Made by a program: the position numbers and the translations under genes. Shown one piece after another: positions 10,134-20,483 of a stretch of DNA of 64,000 nt (positions are counted from its first letter, which is position 1; each line of letters begins with the position of its first letter). The stretch is taken from positions 1 to 64,000 of the forward strand of contig CAVYJK010000029.1 in NCBI GenBank assembly GCA_963768765.1. Reading direction: 5' to 3'. This stretch comes from DASWLF01 sp963768765. Its GTDB lineage: Bacteria; Desulfobacterota; Desulfobaccia; Desulfobaccales; 0-14-0-80-60-11. The notes below the pieces were generated by a model. That model saw only the letters and a program-made list of their open reading frames with translations. It was not told the origin of the DNA and made no database searches.

Positions 10134-10516
10134 AAATTATTCCCTCACGTTTGCTGGCAGGCTTTGCCGCCCATTCTGAAGGGCATTGAAATACCTATCG
10201 TCAGGGCGGGTTTTACCTAAAAAATGAGCATCATTCCCTCAAAATCAAGAGCAAGCTTCCCGCGGCCAAGGGAAAAACTCAGGCAGGACCCGAGCGGCAG
10301 ACCAGCCTGGCCGCGCACCCATCATCCTCCGCGCCAGAACTATGGCTGCTTTGATTCCAGGAAACCTCTATTGCTAGAAATATTCTACTTGCTTTCTGCT
10401 TCCTGTGGAATTAATTTTAGCAACAAGGGAAAATCCCGGGGGTAACCAAAGAGAATAAAGCAGCCCCTGAATAACCATCACCCTGACGCGGTCTAACTGG
10501 GAAAGGAGAAGTTTCC
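10134..10516. other. Divergent intergenic region between two paralogous cytochromes
   Basis: 383 bases that must hold both promoters. The rightward gene has a clear ribosome binding site (GGAAAGGAGAAG). I found no strong -35/-10 pair, sigma-54 element or palindrome, and no coding frame worth calling. Confidence 0.4.
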
Positions 10517-10858
10517 ATGAGAAAAATTATTGCCTGGGCAATGGCTGTATTGTTCCTGGGAGTAGTACTGGCTGGGGCCCAAAGCACCGCCAGGGCTGCC
10601 GATGACCAGGGGAAAACCCTTTATACCAATAAATGCCTTCCTTGCCATGGCGAGAAGGGGGACGCCAAAGGCCCCATGGCCATCTGCTACAACCCTCCGC
10701 CCGGCAGCTTCGTCGATGCCAAGTTCTGGCAGGGTGACGTGGATAAAAAATTCACCGACTCCATTACCAAGGGTAAGGGACAAATGATTCCGGTGGACCT
10801 GAAGCCCGATGAAATCAAGGCGGTCACCGAGTACATAAAGAAGACTTTCAAAAAGTAA
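10517..10858 (+). CDS. Periplasmic monohaem cytochrome c
   Basis: 113 residues; ATG preceded by GAAAGGAGAAG. Signal peptide ends ARA-ADDQG. Haem motif CLPCH at about residue 39, methionine ligand candidate in GQMIPVDL. It is paralogous to the divergent gene at 9792. The next gene is a haem-porin fusion 88 bases downstream, followed by a Rieske/cytochrome b complex, so it could shuttle electrons between the bc-type complex and an outer-membrane acceptor. That role is inferred from context only. Confidence 0.88.
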   Translation: MRKIIAWAMAVLFLGVVLAGAQSTARAADDQGKTLYTNKCLPCHGEKGDAKGPMAICYNPPPGSFVDAKFWQGDVDKKFTDSITKGKGQMIPVDLKPDEIKAVTEYIKKTFKK

Positions 10859-10946
10859 AATCGTTTGCCATAATGAGTCAGCAATTCCCAAGGAGTAAAG
10901 GGACCCGATGTAGAGAATCGTTTTCTGAAAAAGGGAGGGGGGAGAA

Positions 10947-12374
10947 ATGCTGAGGGGAAAATGCAGAAAAATTGCAGTGGCGTTGGTTATCCTTGGTTTA
11001 TGGCTCTCTTTACCCGCCAACCAGGCCCAGGCAGTCCCCAGCTTTATGCGTCAGACGGGATTGGAATGCAATTCTTGTCATACCGTCTTTCCCGAGCTGA
11101 CCCCCGTAGGGCGTAACTTCAAGCTCACCGGTTATACGGCCAGCAAACATGGCGACAAGTCCTATGAGTGGCCCCCGCCTATCTCCGGCATGCTCCAGTT
11201 ATCTTTTACCCATCAGCATAAAGAAGTGCCGCCCAACGTAGCAATGGGTTTTGACATCCAGGGGGAGTCCCGGGCCAATGATAATGTCAACGTCCCCCAG
11301 GCGATAAGCCTGTTCTATGCCGGGCGCATCTATGGTAATCACCTCGGAGGCTTCATCCAGGGGACCTACGATGGCGTCAATAATAAATTCTTCCTGGACA
11401 ATACCGATGTGCGGCTTACCGGCAAAACCTCGCTGTTCAACAAAGACCTGGTCTTGGGCCTCTCCCTCAATAACAACCCAACGGTGACGGACGTTTTAAA
11501 TACCACCCCGGCCTTCCGTTTCCCCTCGGCTAGCTCCGCCGTGTCCCTGGCCCCTAATGCGGGGCTGCAAATCGAGGGCTTGGGGGGCCTGGTGGGCGGG
11601 GTGGGGGGTTATTTTTACTGGAATAACCTGCTCTATGGGGAGGTAGGCGTTTACCACACGGCCAGGCAGGGGTTTTTCCAATTCCTGGGCGCGGGCACGG
11701 TCACCGACCCCATGATCCAGGATGTCGCCCCTTACTGGCGAGCGTTCGTACAACATCAATGGGGCAAAAACTCCCTGGCCGTAGGCACCTACGGCATAGT
11801 GACCCGGAACCTGTCGCCGTCGCCCAAGATCGACGAGAATGGAAACTCTTTCCCTAATTTAATCGATACTCGCGGACCCATCGACCGTTTTGCGGATATC
11901 GGCTTTGACGCCCAATATCAATTCATCGGCAAAAAGCACCTCTTAACCGCCCAGACTACCTATATCCATGAGGACCAGCGCCTGAATGACACATTCTCCC
12001 AGGGTGGGTCACTCGGTGACCATGCGTGGCTGGACACGTATAGAGTAAACCTCAATTACTACTATCGCACCGACAACTGGGGTACCGTCGGCGGTACCCT
12101 ATGTTATTTTACCTATTGGGGAACCCCGAGTTTCCCCTCCCCCGACCCGGGTGACGGCAGCAAGACGGGTAAACCCAATAGCGACGGTTTCATTCTGGAA
12201 TTCGATTATGTGCCGTGGTGGAAGTATACCAAGCTCACGGTCCAGTACACCTTCTATAACCGGTTTAATGGCTCTCGCAGTAAGTATGATTTCAACGCCG
12301 GGGACTTCCCTTCCGCCAGACGCAACGCCTCCGACAATAACACTCTCTATATCTTGATCTGGCAGATGCTGTAG
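10947..12374 (+). CDS. Outer-membrane cytochrome c-porin fusion (Cyc2-like)
   Basis: 475 residues. A signal peptide ends near AQA-VPSF, followed directly by a single haem site in FMRQTGLECNSCHTVFPEL and PVGRNFKLTGY, the arrangement seen in Cyc2-type fused cytochrome-porins. The remaining 420 residues alternate polar and aromatic positions as in a beta-barrel (for example HLGGFIQGTYDGVNNKFFLD and WWKYTKLTVQYTFYNRFNG) and end in a hydrophobic residue followed by a short tail (LYILIWQML). No further CxxCH occurs. It probably moves electrons across the outer membrane. Whether it oxidises iron as in the best-known Cyc2 proteins cannot be told from sequence alone. Confidence 0.72.
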   Translation: MLRGKCRKIAVALVILGLWLSLPANQAQAVPSFMRQTGLECNSCHTVFPELTPVGRNFKLTGYTASKHGDKSYEWPPPISGMLQLSFTHQHKEVPPNVAMGFDIQGESRANDNVNVPQAISLFYAGRIYGNHLGGFIQGTYDGVNNKFFLDNTDVRLTGKTSLFNKDLVLGLSLNNNPTVTDVLNTTPAFRFPSASSAVSLAPNAGLQIEGLGGLVGGVGGYFYWNNLLYGEVGVYHTARQGFFQFLGAGTVTDPMIQDVAPYWRAFVQHQWGKNSLAVGTYGIVTRNLSPSPKIDENGNSFPNLIDTRGPIDRFADIGFDAQYQFIGKKHLLTAQTTYIHEDQRLNDTFSQGGSLGDHAWLDTYRVNLNYYYRTDNWGTVGGTLCYFTYWGTPSFPSPDPGDGSKTGKPNSDGFILEFDYVPWWKYTKLTVQYTFYNRFNGSRSKYDFNAGDFPSARRNASDNNTLYILIWQML

Positions 12375-12423
12375 CTTGCAGGAGCGGACTAAGGGGTGGT
12401 TATCGGAAACGGACTGTTAATTC

Positions 12424-12460
12424 GGAAGCAGGCTGGAGCCGCGGGCTCCGGTCTGCTTCC
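12424..12460. terminator. Strong hairpin after the cytochrome-porin gene
   Basis: GGAAGCAG (424-431 of this kilobase) and GGAGCC pair with GGCTCC and CTGCTTCC around a GCG loop, with one internal loop. There is no T-tract, so it may be an mRNA-stabilising or attenuating structure. Confidence 0.5.
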
Positions 12461-12628
12461 ACTCTGGCAACATTGGGGATAAAACCTGATTGCTTCTCGG
12501 CGGCCTGGTTGCGGTCGCGGCCTTCCTGGTCCCCGCGGCCTCCGGGGCCATAAGGTTCGGCTCACCCTCACTTCCTTATTCTCCAGGGGAATGGGCTTTA
12601 TCAATTATCTTCTCATCGCTGCTGCCAT

Positions 12629-13039
12629 ATGAACAGACGGGGATTTTTAAAGCTTTTGGCATCTATCCTGGGGTTGAGCGCCCTAGGTACGTTTCTCTAT
12701 CCCCTGATTCGCTTCCTTACCCCCGTTGAGGCGACGGTAGCGGCCAGAAAAGTAAGTATCGCCTCGAGTGAAATACCGGTGGGGGCGACCAAGGATCTGC
12801 TGATCGGGGGGGTGCCCTCAATCATAATCCATACGAGGGATAGAGGATTTATTGCCCTCTCCAGGGTCTGCACCCATCTCGGCTGTCTGGTGAATTACAA
12901 TAAAGAGAGACAAATTCTCATCTGCCCCTGCCACGCAGGCATCTACGACCTCGAAGGGAACGTCTTATCCGGACCTCCGCCCAAACCTTTACCGAGGTTC
13001 TCCGTCATGGCTGAAGGCGACCAGATAGTGATCGGGTGA
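12629..13039 (+). CDS. Rieske iron-sulfur subunit of a cytochrome bc-type complex
   Basis: 136 residues. An N-terminal RRGFLKLLASILGLSALGTFLYP segment looks like a twin-arginine-type membrane anchor. The [2Fe-2S] ligands are in CTHLGC (near residue 86) and CPCHAG (near residue 106). It takes electrons from quinol at the periplasmic face and passes them to a cytochrome c. The cytochrome b gene starts 2 bases after its stop codon, so the two form a tight operon. Confidence 0.94.
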   Translation: MNRRGFLKLLASILGLSALGTFLYPLIRFLTPVEATVAARKVSIASSEIPVGATKDLLIGGVPSIIIHTRDRGFIALSRVCTHLGCLVNYNKERQILICPCHAGIYDLEGNVLSGPPPKPLPRFSVMAEGDQIVIG

Positions 13040-13040
13040 A

Positions 13041-14129
13041 ATGATGCTGCAACAGATAAGAGAATGGCTGGAGATCAGGATCGGCCTCGATGAGCTCATC
13101 AGATCCCAGTTGACCGAGTACCGGGTCCCGAAAAATATCAATCTCTTTTATACCCTGGGGATGGTCGCCTTTGCGGCATTTCTGATTCAGGTCATAACCG
13201 GGATCCTCCTGCTCACCTTTTATATTCCCCAGGAAGGGTATGCCTTTAAAAGCATCCAGTCGATAATGAACACCGTACCTTATGGCTGGCTTTTCCGTCT
13301 GATGCATGTGGTGGGGAGCAATCTGATGGTGGCGGTGGTTCTCCTCCATATGACTTCCGTTTTCTTCCTCGGTGCCTATAAGAAGCCCCGAGAGCTCACC
13401 TGGGTTGTTGGGGCTTTATTGTTATTTACCACCCTAACCTTTTGCTTAAGTGGCTATCTTCTGGAATGGAGCCAGCTGAGTTATTGGGCCACCACTGTAG
13501 TGACCAATATACCTACTGCCTTTCCCTGGGTGGGAGATTCTATTGAGAAGCTCCTTAGGGGAAGCGAAAATGTCTCGCAGGAGACCCTTAGCCGATTCTT
13601 TGCCCTGCACGTGGGGCTTCTGCCGGCGCTCCTGGCAGCGCTTTTGGGTCTGCACGTCTTCTTGGTAAGGAGGATCGGCATCTCCGCCCCTCCCTTTGAT
13701 AGTGAAGGGGAAGGGGCCTGGCAAAAATTCCGACACGAAGACCATCCCGACGGGCCTCCCTTCTATCCCTACTTTGTATCAAAAGAGGCGTTGATGATAG
13801 CCATTTATGTTGTGGTCATGTTCTTCATCATCGCCTTTGCGCCGGCCCTGTTCCTTCCCAGGGACGCCACCATTCCGGCTGATCCCCTCAATACCCCTGA
13901 ACATATCCGGCCGGAATGGTATTTCCTGGCCCCCTACCAGATGCTCAAGCTCATACCCAATAAATTCCTGGGGATTGCCTTCCAATTGGCCCTGGTCCTG
14001 GTCTTCATCTTCTGGCCGTTTCTCGATAAGTCTGAGAAAGCCAATATTCTTAAAAGACCCCTGTTGCTGGCCCTCTTCCTGGGAACCATAGCGCTGTGGA
14101 TAGTCCTTACCATATGGGGGTCTCACTGA
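13041..14129 (+). CDS. Cytochrome b subunit of the bc-type complex
   Basis: 362 residues with about eight membrane helices, in which the b6-like N-terminal part and the subunit IV-like C-terminal part are fused in one chain, shorter than mitochondrial-type cytochrome b. Haem ligands are the paired histidines in RLMHVVGSNLMVAVVLLH and in FFALHVGLL with LLGLHVFLV. The quinol-site signature reads RPEWYF. The stop codon overlaps the start codon of the downstream multihaem cytochrome (TGATG), giving the order Rieske, cytochrome b, multihaem cytochrome. It is a quinol:cytochrome oxidoreductase whose electron acceptor is probably the next gene product. Confidence 0.94.
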   Translation: MMLQQIREWLEIRIGLDELIRSQLTEYRVPKNINLFYTLGMVAFAAFLIQVITGILLLTFYIPQEGYAFKSIQSIMNTVPYGWLFRLMHVVGSNLMVAVVLLHMTSVFFLGAYKKPRELTWVVGALLLFTTLTFCLSGYLLEWSQLSYWATTVVTNIPTAFPWVGDSIEKLLRGSENVSQETLSRFFALHVGLLPALLAALLGLHVFLVRRIGISAPPFDSEGEGAWQKFRHEDHPDGPPFYPYFVSKEALMIAIYVVVMFFIIAFAPALFLPRDATIPADPLNTPEHIRPEWYFLAPYQMLKLIPNKFLGIAFQLALVLVFIFWPFLDKSEKANILKRPLLLALFLGTIALWIVLTIWGSH

Positions 14130-14978
14130 TGAGACCCTTCCTCTCGTTGATCTGCTTCGTCAGCCTGCTATGCGTTTCCGGCAGTGGCTTTGAGTCAGAC
14201 CTCCCAGCCGGGGTTCCTCACGCCGGCCTCCAGTGAAAAACCAAGGGTTGAACAGATTGTCTGTATCCAATGCCATTCCTCGGAGTTGATGCCGGCTGCC
14301 TACAGGGGAATCCCCGAGGCGTGGCGTAAGAGCGTGCATTACCAAAATGATGTTGCCTGCAATGACTGTCATGGGGGCGACCCCAAAGATGCTGCAATGG
14401 CCATGTCCCCTCAGAAAGGTTTCGTTGGGGTGCCCAAACCCAAAGCGGTTCCGCAGTTCTGTGGTAAATGCCACCTCGGCATCATGAAAAGCTATCTTGA
14501 AAGTGGCCATGGCAAGGCCTTAATGGCCACCGGCAGGGGTCCAAACTGCGTTCTCTGCCACGGCTTTCATAATATCCAAAAAGCCAACATCGAGATTATT
14601 AACGAAAATTTGTGCGGCCTCTGCCATAGTTATGACAGGGCCGCGACCATAAAAGCGTCTCTTTTGCTGACCGAGCAGAAGATAAATCGGATTGATAAGA
14701 ATCTTAAGACCCTGAGGGCCGGATTAATCGCTACGGAGGATGACGAGAAGATCTTGTTCAGGACTCAGGCCGAGTACCGGACTCTTTTTCATACCGTTGA
14801 TGTAAATCTGGTGAAAAATAGAACGGCGGAGTTCACCAAGAAGCTTTCTGCTCTTAATGAACAGGTTCAGAAAGGCTTCCAGGAGTTGAGATTCCGTCAG
14901 AACTTTGCCATTTTCATCATGTTGATCTTCATCGGCCTGGCAATTATTATTTTCCTGTCAAGTCGGAGATCGCCATAA
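14129..14978 (+). CDS. Five-haem cytochrome c, membrane-anchored (one frameshift)
   Basis: The ATG at 14129 overlaps the cytochrome b stop and opens a signal peptide, MRPFLSLICFVSLL. Near 14169 the frame shifts; in the second frame the sequence continues YAFPAVA-LSQTSQPGF, which supplies a normal cleavage site, so the two parts belong together. Haem motifs are CIQCH, CNDCH, CGKCH, CVLCH and CGLCH. A helical, lysine-rich segment follows, and a C-terminal membrane helix (FAIFIMLIFIGLAIIIFL) anchors it. It is likely the cytochrome subunit of the bc-type complex, replacing cytochrome c1. The start at 14184, within the second frame alone, would lack a signal peptide. Confidence 0.85.
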
Positions 14979-15136
14979 GCTAATCTTGTTAATCTGCCGC
15001 GGGCCCGATTTTAAACGGAACTTCTCCCCAATTTGCCGCAGGCCATATCCTATCTACGCCTGTATGGTAAACCGCACCGCGTTCTTCCATTCCAGAGGAG
15101 CTTTCTGCCGGCAGCTGACGGATTAGAGCCGTTACC

Positions 15137-15156
15137 GCCGCCTCGACAGAGGCGGC
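15137..15156. terminator. Short GC hairpin after the bc operon
   Basis: GCCGCCTC-GACA-GAGGCGGC, perfect 8-bp arms, 160 bases after the multihaem cytochrome and 60 bases before the convergent DUF255 gene ends. It could serve either strand; there is no T-tract. Confidence 0.45.
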
Positions 15157-15215
15157 CTGAGCCAGGGAGTGTCACTGAGAGGCCGCAACCGCGGGTTCCC
15201 GGCCCCCTGGGACTG

Positions 15216-17289
<2,074 letters not shown>

Positions 17290-17389
17290 GGGTCAAGTTC
17301 CTTATGGTGGTTATTACCAGGGGCTGCGGCCTCGCCCAGCAGCCACAAGGTCCAAGGGTCCCCGGCCCGGCTCAGAGTATCGCCTGGCA

Positions 17390-17517
17390 GGCCGTTGCAA
17401 AACTGGTTATCTTGATCACTGTGAACGGAGTGAAGGGTCTCCTCGGTTTGAGATAGGGAGATTCTTCGCCACGCTCAGAATGATAGATAAGAAGCATTGG
17501 CTAGTTTTGCAACCGCC
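17390..17517. mobile_element. MITE-like element with terminal inverted repeats
   Basis: The ends, GGCCGTTGCAAAACTGG (17390-17406) and CTAGTTTTGCAACCGCC (17501-17517), are inverted repeats matching at 15 of 17 positions and resemble insertion-sequence ends. The interior (17414-17486) is a copy of a dispersed repeat (GTGAAGGGTCTC to GAGATTCTTCGCC to CTCAGAATGA) also found at 26463. No coding capacity and no clear target duplication. The rest of 17290-17754 holds nothing I can name. Confidence 0.6.
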
Positions 17518-17754
17518 TTAGAAGCTTCCGGAACGGCGCCCGCGGCCTGCCGGAACTCGCGCCCCCTTGCCCGGCGGCCTCGGGCCCCGGTTTAATGGAT
17601 GGTGGATTTACAGAAAGATATCTATTTTTGATGGATTTGCAAGTAAATTTCGGAGAAGAAGCGGCTGATAACCGTAGGGGGTAAAGTAGGGCGACGGGGC
17701 CATGCCGGCGCCGCCTTAATCATTGCTGCGGCCAAGGTCACTGGTAAAAAAGAT

Positions 17755-18039
17755 TTATCTCTTCAGCCTGGAGGCAATCTCTGCCAAAGCCTCTTCCAGT
17801 TCCCCCCAGGCTTTCTCGGCGTGTTCTGCCAGCGCTTCCCATTCCTTCAAGCCCGCGTCTTTGAGTTCCTGCAGTTTTCGGCGCTCCGCCTTTCCCAGGC
17901 CGTGAGATTGCTCAATCCGCTTTGCAAATTCGGCTTCGACTTCCTCCTGGGCGCTCTTTAACCTGTCCTGCAATGCCGCGATGCGGGACTTCAACGCAGC
18001 CAGGCGGGCTTCCATTTCCTCTGCTGCCTTTTTCTCCAC
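17755..18039 (-). CDS. Coiled-coil protein of unknown function
   Basis: 94 residues; GTG start at 18039 with GGAGAGGG just upstream. The sequence is almost entirely charged heptads (MEARLAALKSRIAALQDRL and EWEALAEHAEKAWGELEEAL) and should form a long coiled coil. No signal peptide or membrane segment. It may be a structural or scaffolding protein. The flanking 130 bases to the ParB-like gene show no terminator, so the two could be co-transcribed. Confidence 0.65.
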   Translation of the reverse strand: MEKKAAEEMEARLAALKSRIAALQDRLKSAQEEVEAEFAKRIEQSHGLGKAERRKLQELKDAGLKEWEALAEHAEKAWGELEEALAEIASRLKR

Positions 18040-18169
18040 GGGCCCTCTCCTTTAACAGATTATCGCCCCCCTCCCCAAGTATCGAGGTTTTTGGAAATTA
18101 TCCTTAATTTCCAGGAGCGGCTGCCCGGAAAAAGGCAGCCGGGTAGGTGCTGCGAGTGGGGAAATTGGT

Positions 18170-19198
18170 CTAAACGCGGGTCAGGTCCGAAAATTCTTCC
18201 TGTTGCATCAGGCGGGCGATTTCCTTCAGGAGTTCCTCCAGTTCCTGGCGGTCCCGGAATTTGACCTCCAGATGGAAGTCCGGCCCTTCAAACGCGGGGG
18301 GCGGCTTAAGGCGCACCCGGGGGTGGCCCGCCAGGCCCAGCCGCCCCAAAGCGGACTGATAGGCCTCCCGGGCAGCGCTTAACAGGGGGTAAACCCATCG
18401 TTCCAGCTGGCGCCGCACCCGCTCCGTCCGCTCCTGGGGATTAAGCGAGGGGTCAAGCAAGATCTGCTGGAATTCTTGTCGGGCCAGGACGGCCCCGGGG
18501 TTGACGCCCTGCCGCCGGGCCAGCTGGGCCACTTCCTCCAGGAATCTTTCCTGCTTGCTCTGGCTGAGCCACAATTTTTCCAGGAACGGCCAGGCCGCAG
18601 CCCGGTCCTCCGGGGTCCAGCGGGCCAGCATGGCTCCGGCCGTGAGGGCCAGCCGCCCCCTGGCCGCCAGTTCTTGCCAGGGCCTCTCCAGGGTGGCATA
18701 CGCCAACAGCCGCTCCAAGTAGGCGGGGGAAGGGGGCAGGCCCAGGCAGGGGAGGAATTTAGCCGCCACGGTGGGGCGGTCCCAATGCGTCAGGAGCCGG
18801 AGGGCGAAGGCGGCCTGCTCCCGAAGGTTAAACCCCCGGGTAAAGGCGTTGTCATAAAGCGCAATGAGCAGGCAGTGGGAATCGGGGGCGCCGGCGGGCA
18901 GGGTGCGGGCCGGGACTTGCGGCCAGCCCAGGTGCGCCGCGGCCAGCAAGCGCTTCAGGCCCGCCACCACCTGCCACTGGCCGCCATCCTTTGGGCGCAG
19001 CCAGGGCGGGGCCAGCAGCCCCACCTCCTGGATGGAGGTGACCAGGCGGCTCCAATCGCCGGCGGGAGAAATCACAAACGGGTGGTCCTCCAGATCCACC
19101 GCGGCCAGAGGGATTTCCCGACACGGGACCAGGGCCGCCAGGGGGGGCGTCAGGGGGGGGCCAGGGGACCCGGATTGGCCCGAAATGCTGTCAGCCAT
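18170..19198 (-). CDS. ParB-like nuclease-domain protein
   Basis: 342 residues from the preferred ATG at 19198 (GGGAG eight bases upstream); an in-frame start 39 bases earlier lacks a ribosome binding site. The N-terminal region has ParB/Srx-fold features: IPLAAVDLEDHPF, LVTSIQEVGLLAPPWLRPK and WQVVAGLKRLLAAAHLGWPQVPARTL, in place of the usual LAxSIxxxGxxxP and xxGxRRxxAA motifs. The middle is helical and the C-terminus has a charged LEELLKEIARLMQQEE segment. It lacks the parA partner, so it is unlikely to be the main chromosome segregation ParB and more likely a DNA-binding or CTP-binding regulator. Confidence 0.7.
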   Translation of the reverse strand: MADSISGQSGSPGPPLTPPLAALVPCREIPLAAVDLEDHPFVISPAGDWSRLVTSIQEVGLLAPPWLRPKDGGQWQVVAGLKRLLAAAHLGWPQVPARTLPAGAPDSHCLLIALYDNAFTRGFNLREQAAFALRLLTHWDRPTVAAKFLPCLGLPPSPAYLERLLAYATLERPWQELAARGRLALTAGAMLARWTPEDRAAAWPFLEKLWLSQSKQERFLEEVAQLARRQGVNPGAVLARQEFQQILLDPSLNPQERTERVRRQLERWVYPLLSAAREAYQSALGRLGLAGHPRVRLKPPPAFEGPDFHLEVKFRDRQELEELLKEIARLMQQEEFSDLTRV

Positions 19199-19348
19199 GC
19201 AATTTGACTCCCTGGAGAAAGACGCCCCAGTTGCCAAAAGCCTACGCCGGCGCTGGCATGATCACCTGTTGGCTCTCTTTGAACTTTTCCGTCAGGGGGT
19301 CAATCTACCACGACTTTCGGCTTCCAGGCATTATTTAATTTAGGGTGA

Positions 19349-19372
19349 CGCCCCTCCATGGTGGGAGGGGCG
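19349..19372. repeat. GC hairpin upstream of the ParB-like gene
   Basis: CGCCCCTCC and GGAGGGGCG arms over a six-base loop. It lies about 150 bases upstream of the ParB-like start. The surrounding 19199-19649 has no gene I can support. Confidence 0.4.
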
Positions 19373-19649
19373 GAAAGAAGGGAGAAAAGAATGGTTAGAC
19401 CTGGGCCAGGGAAAAAGTTAAGTGGAGGCGAGTTCTGGTAAATTTTATCTAATATGCAGCAAGCGCCCAGGCGGGATGCCCGGACCCGGGAACTCCGGCC
19501 AAGACCAAGTCGCAGTCAAAATGGTACTCGTCCGTAGGGGCCGACCTGGGGGTAAACTTGGTATAAGACCCCCAATAGGGGCATGAGGCCTCACGCCCGC
19601 CATAAGTTGCAGGGCCCCAACGGTGGTCGCCATGAGGCGGAGAATAAAG

Positions 19650-19710
19650 AGGGGAAGCCGGGCTGTGGCCCGACTTCCCTGCATTTTCATAACTTATGGG
19701 GTTGGAGGAG
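19650..19710 (-). terminator. Copy 1 of a repeated terminator-like module
   Basis: AGGGGAAGCCGGG and CCCGACTTCCCT form a hairpin with one mismatch, followed by an AACTTATGGGGTTGG tail. The same hairpin and tail occur at 20369-20424, so this is a dispersed repeat used as a 3' structure. It lies downstream of the lipoprotein gene. Confidence 0.55.
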
Positions 19711-19761
19711 GGGTTTGGGGGCAGGAGGCAAAGGCCATCTGCCCCGGTAATTGATAGTCAA

Positions 19762-20229
19762 TCAGCGATAGTACGGCACCTGGGTCACAGGCGTCTGGAT
19801 ACCGCCAGAAGGGTCCGGCGGCGGATCACTGGAAGCATAGCTCTGCGGCGCCGCAGGCGCGTTATAGCCGTATCCGGGAGCAGGAGCGGCCGCAGCCGGC
19901 GGAGGTCCATTTGGCTGCTGATAATAACCGCGCTGTTGCTGCCCATAATAGTAGGGGTTCGAGCGCCCGTACATTTCCCCGGCTATGCCACCACCGGCAC
20001 CGCCAATCAAGGCGCCGATGGCCGCCCCCCTCCAGGGATTGCTGTGATTGGCGGCGGCCCCGACGCCGGCCCCCAGGAGCGCGCCCAGACCCGCACCCGT
20101 GTAAGTGTAGGGATTTAATGGGGGTGCGCCTGGGGCTGCGCATCCAGTTAGAAAACTCAAGGCCAGCAGCAGCCCCGCCAGGAACTGCGGCAACCTCACC
20201 TTGCCCAAAAGACGCTGCCATTTATTCAC
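19762..20229 (-). CDS. Lipoprotein with glycine-zipper region
   Basis: 155 residues. A signal peptide ends in the lipobox LTGC near residue 30, so the mature protein is lipid-anchored. Residues 45-85 form a glycine zipper (GAGLGALLGAGVGAAAN and GAAIGALIGGAGGGIAGE) as in outer-membrane lipoproteins of the SlyB/OmpA-associated kind. The C-terminal half is low-complexity, rich in proline, glutamine, tyrosine and alanine, and probably unfolded in the periplasm. A repeated hairpin module lies on both sides (19650 and 20369). Confidence 0.82.
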   Translation of the reverse strand: MNKWQRLLGKVRLPQFLAGLLLALSFLTGCAAPGAPPLNPYTYTGAGLGALLGAGVGAAANHSNPWRGAAIGALIGGAGGGIAGEMYGRSNPYYYGQQQRGYYQQPNGPPPAAAAPAPGYGYNAPAAPQSYASSDPPPDPSGGIQTPVTQVPYYR

Positions 20230-20368
20230 AACCCGATCCTCCCCAAAAAGGTTTGCTTTCTTCTCTTGATTGTTTAGACCTGGATCCGGAGGAAAGGTTA
20301 AGACCTGGTGGCTTAGGAAGATAAAAAATGTCAGGAAGAATAAATTTTTCGGGAGGAGAAATTAATCA

Positions 20369-20424
20369 AGGGGAAGTCGGTTTGCTGTCCGACTTCCCCT
20401 GTTTCTAAAACTTATGGGGTTGGG
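20369..20424 (-). terminator. Copy 2 of the repeated terminator-like module
   Basis: AGGGGAAGTCGG and CCGACTTCCCCT form a perfect 12-bp hairpin, followed by GTTTCT and the CTTATGGGGTTGG tail shared with copy 1. It lies 60 bases downstream of the carboxylase gene that ends at 20484. Confidence 0.55.
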
Positions 20425-20483
20425 GGAGTTTTTCGTAAGGGGAAGGGACGTAGGGGCGGGGCTACCCCGCCCCTGACACCCTC

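Noticed and set aside
12591..12632. 13-residue leader frame overlapping the Rieske start (ATGA)
   Set aside because: The overlap is neat, but there is no properly spaced ribosome binding site and no evidence of conservation, so I did not list it as a gene.
12490..12729. Signal-peptide-like frame upstream of Rieske
   Set aside because: It runs into the Rieske gene in another frame, with no ribosome binding site and no family; it could be a decayed small gene, but this cannot be supported.
19445..19690. Minus-strand frame before the lipoprotein gene
   Set aside because: It overlaps the repeated hairpin module, has no ribosome binding site and its composition is unlike a protein.
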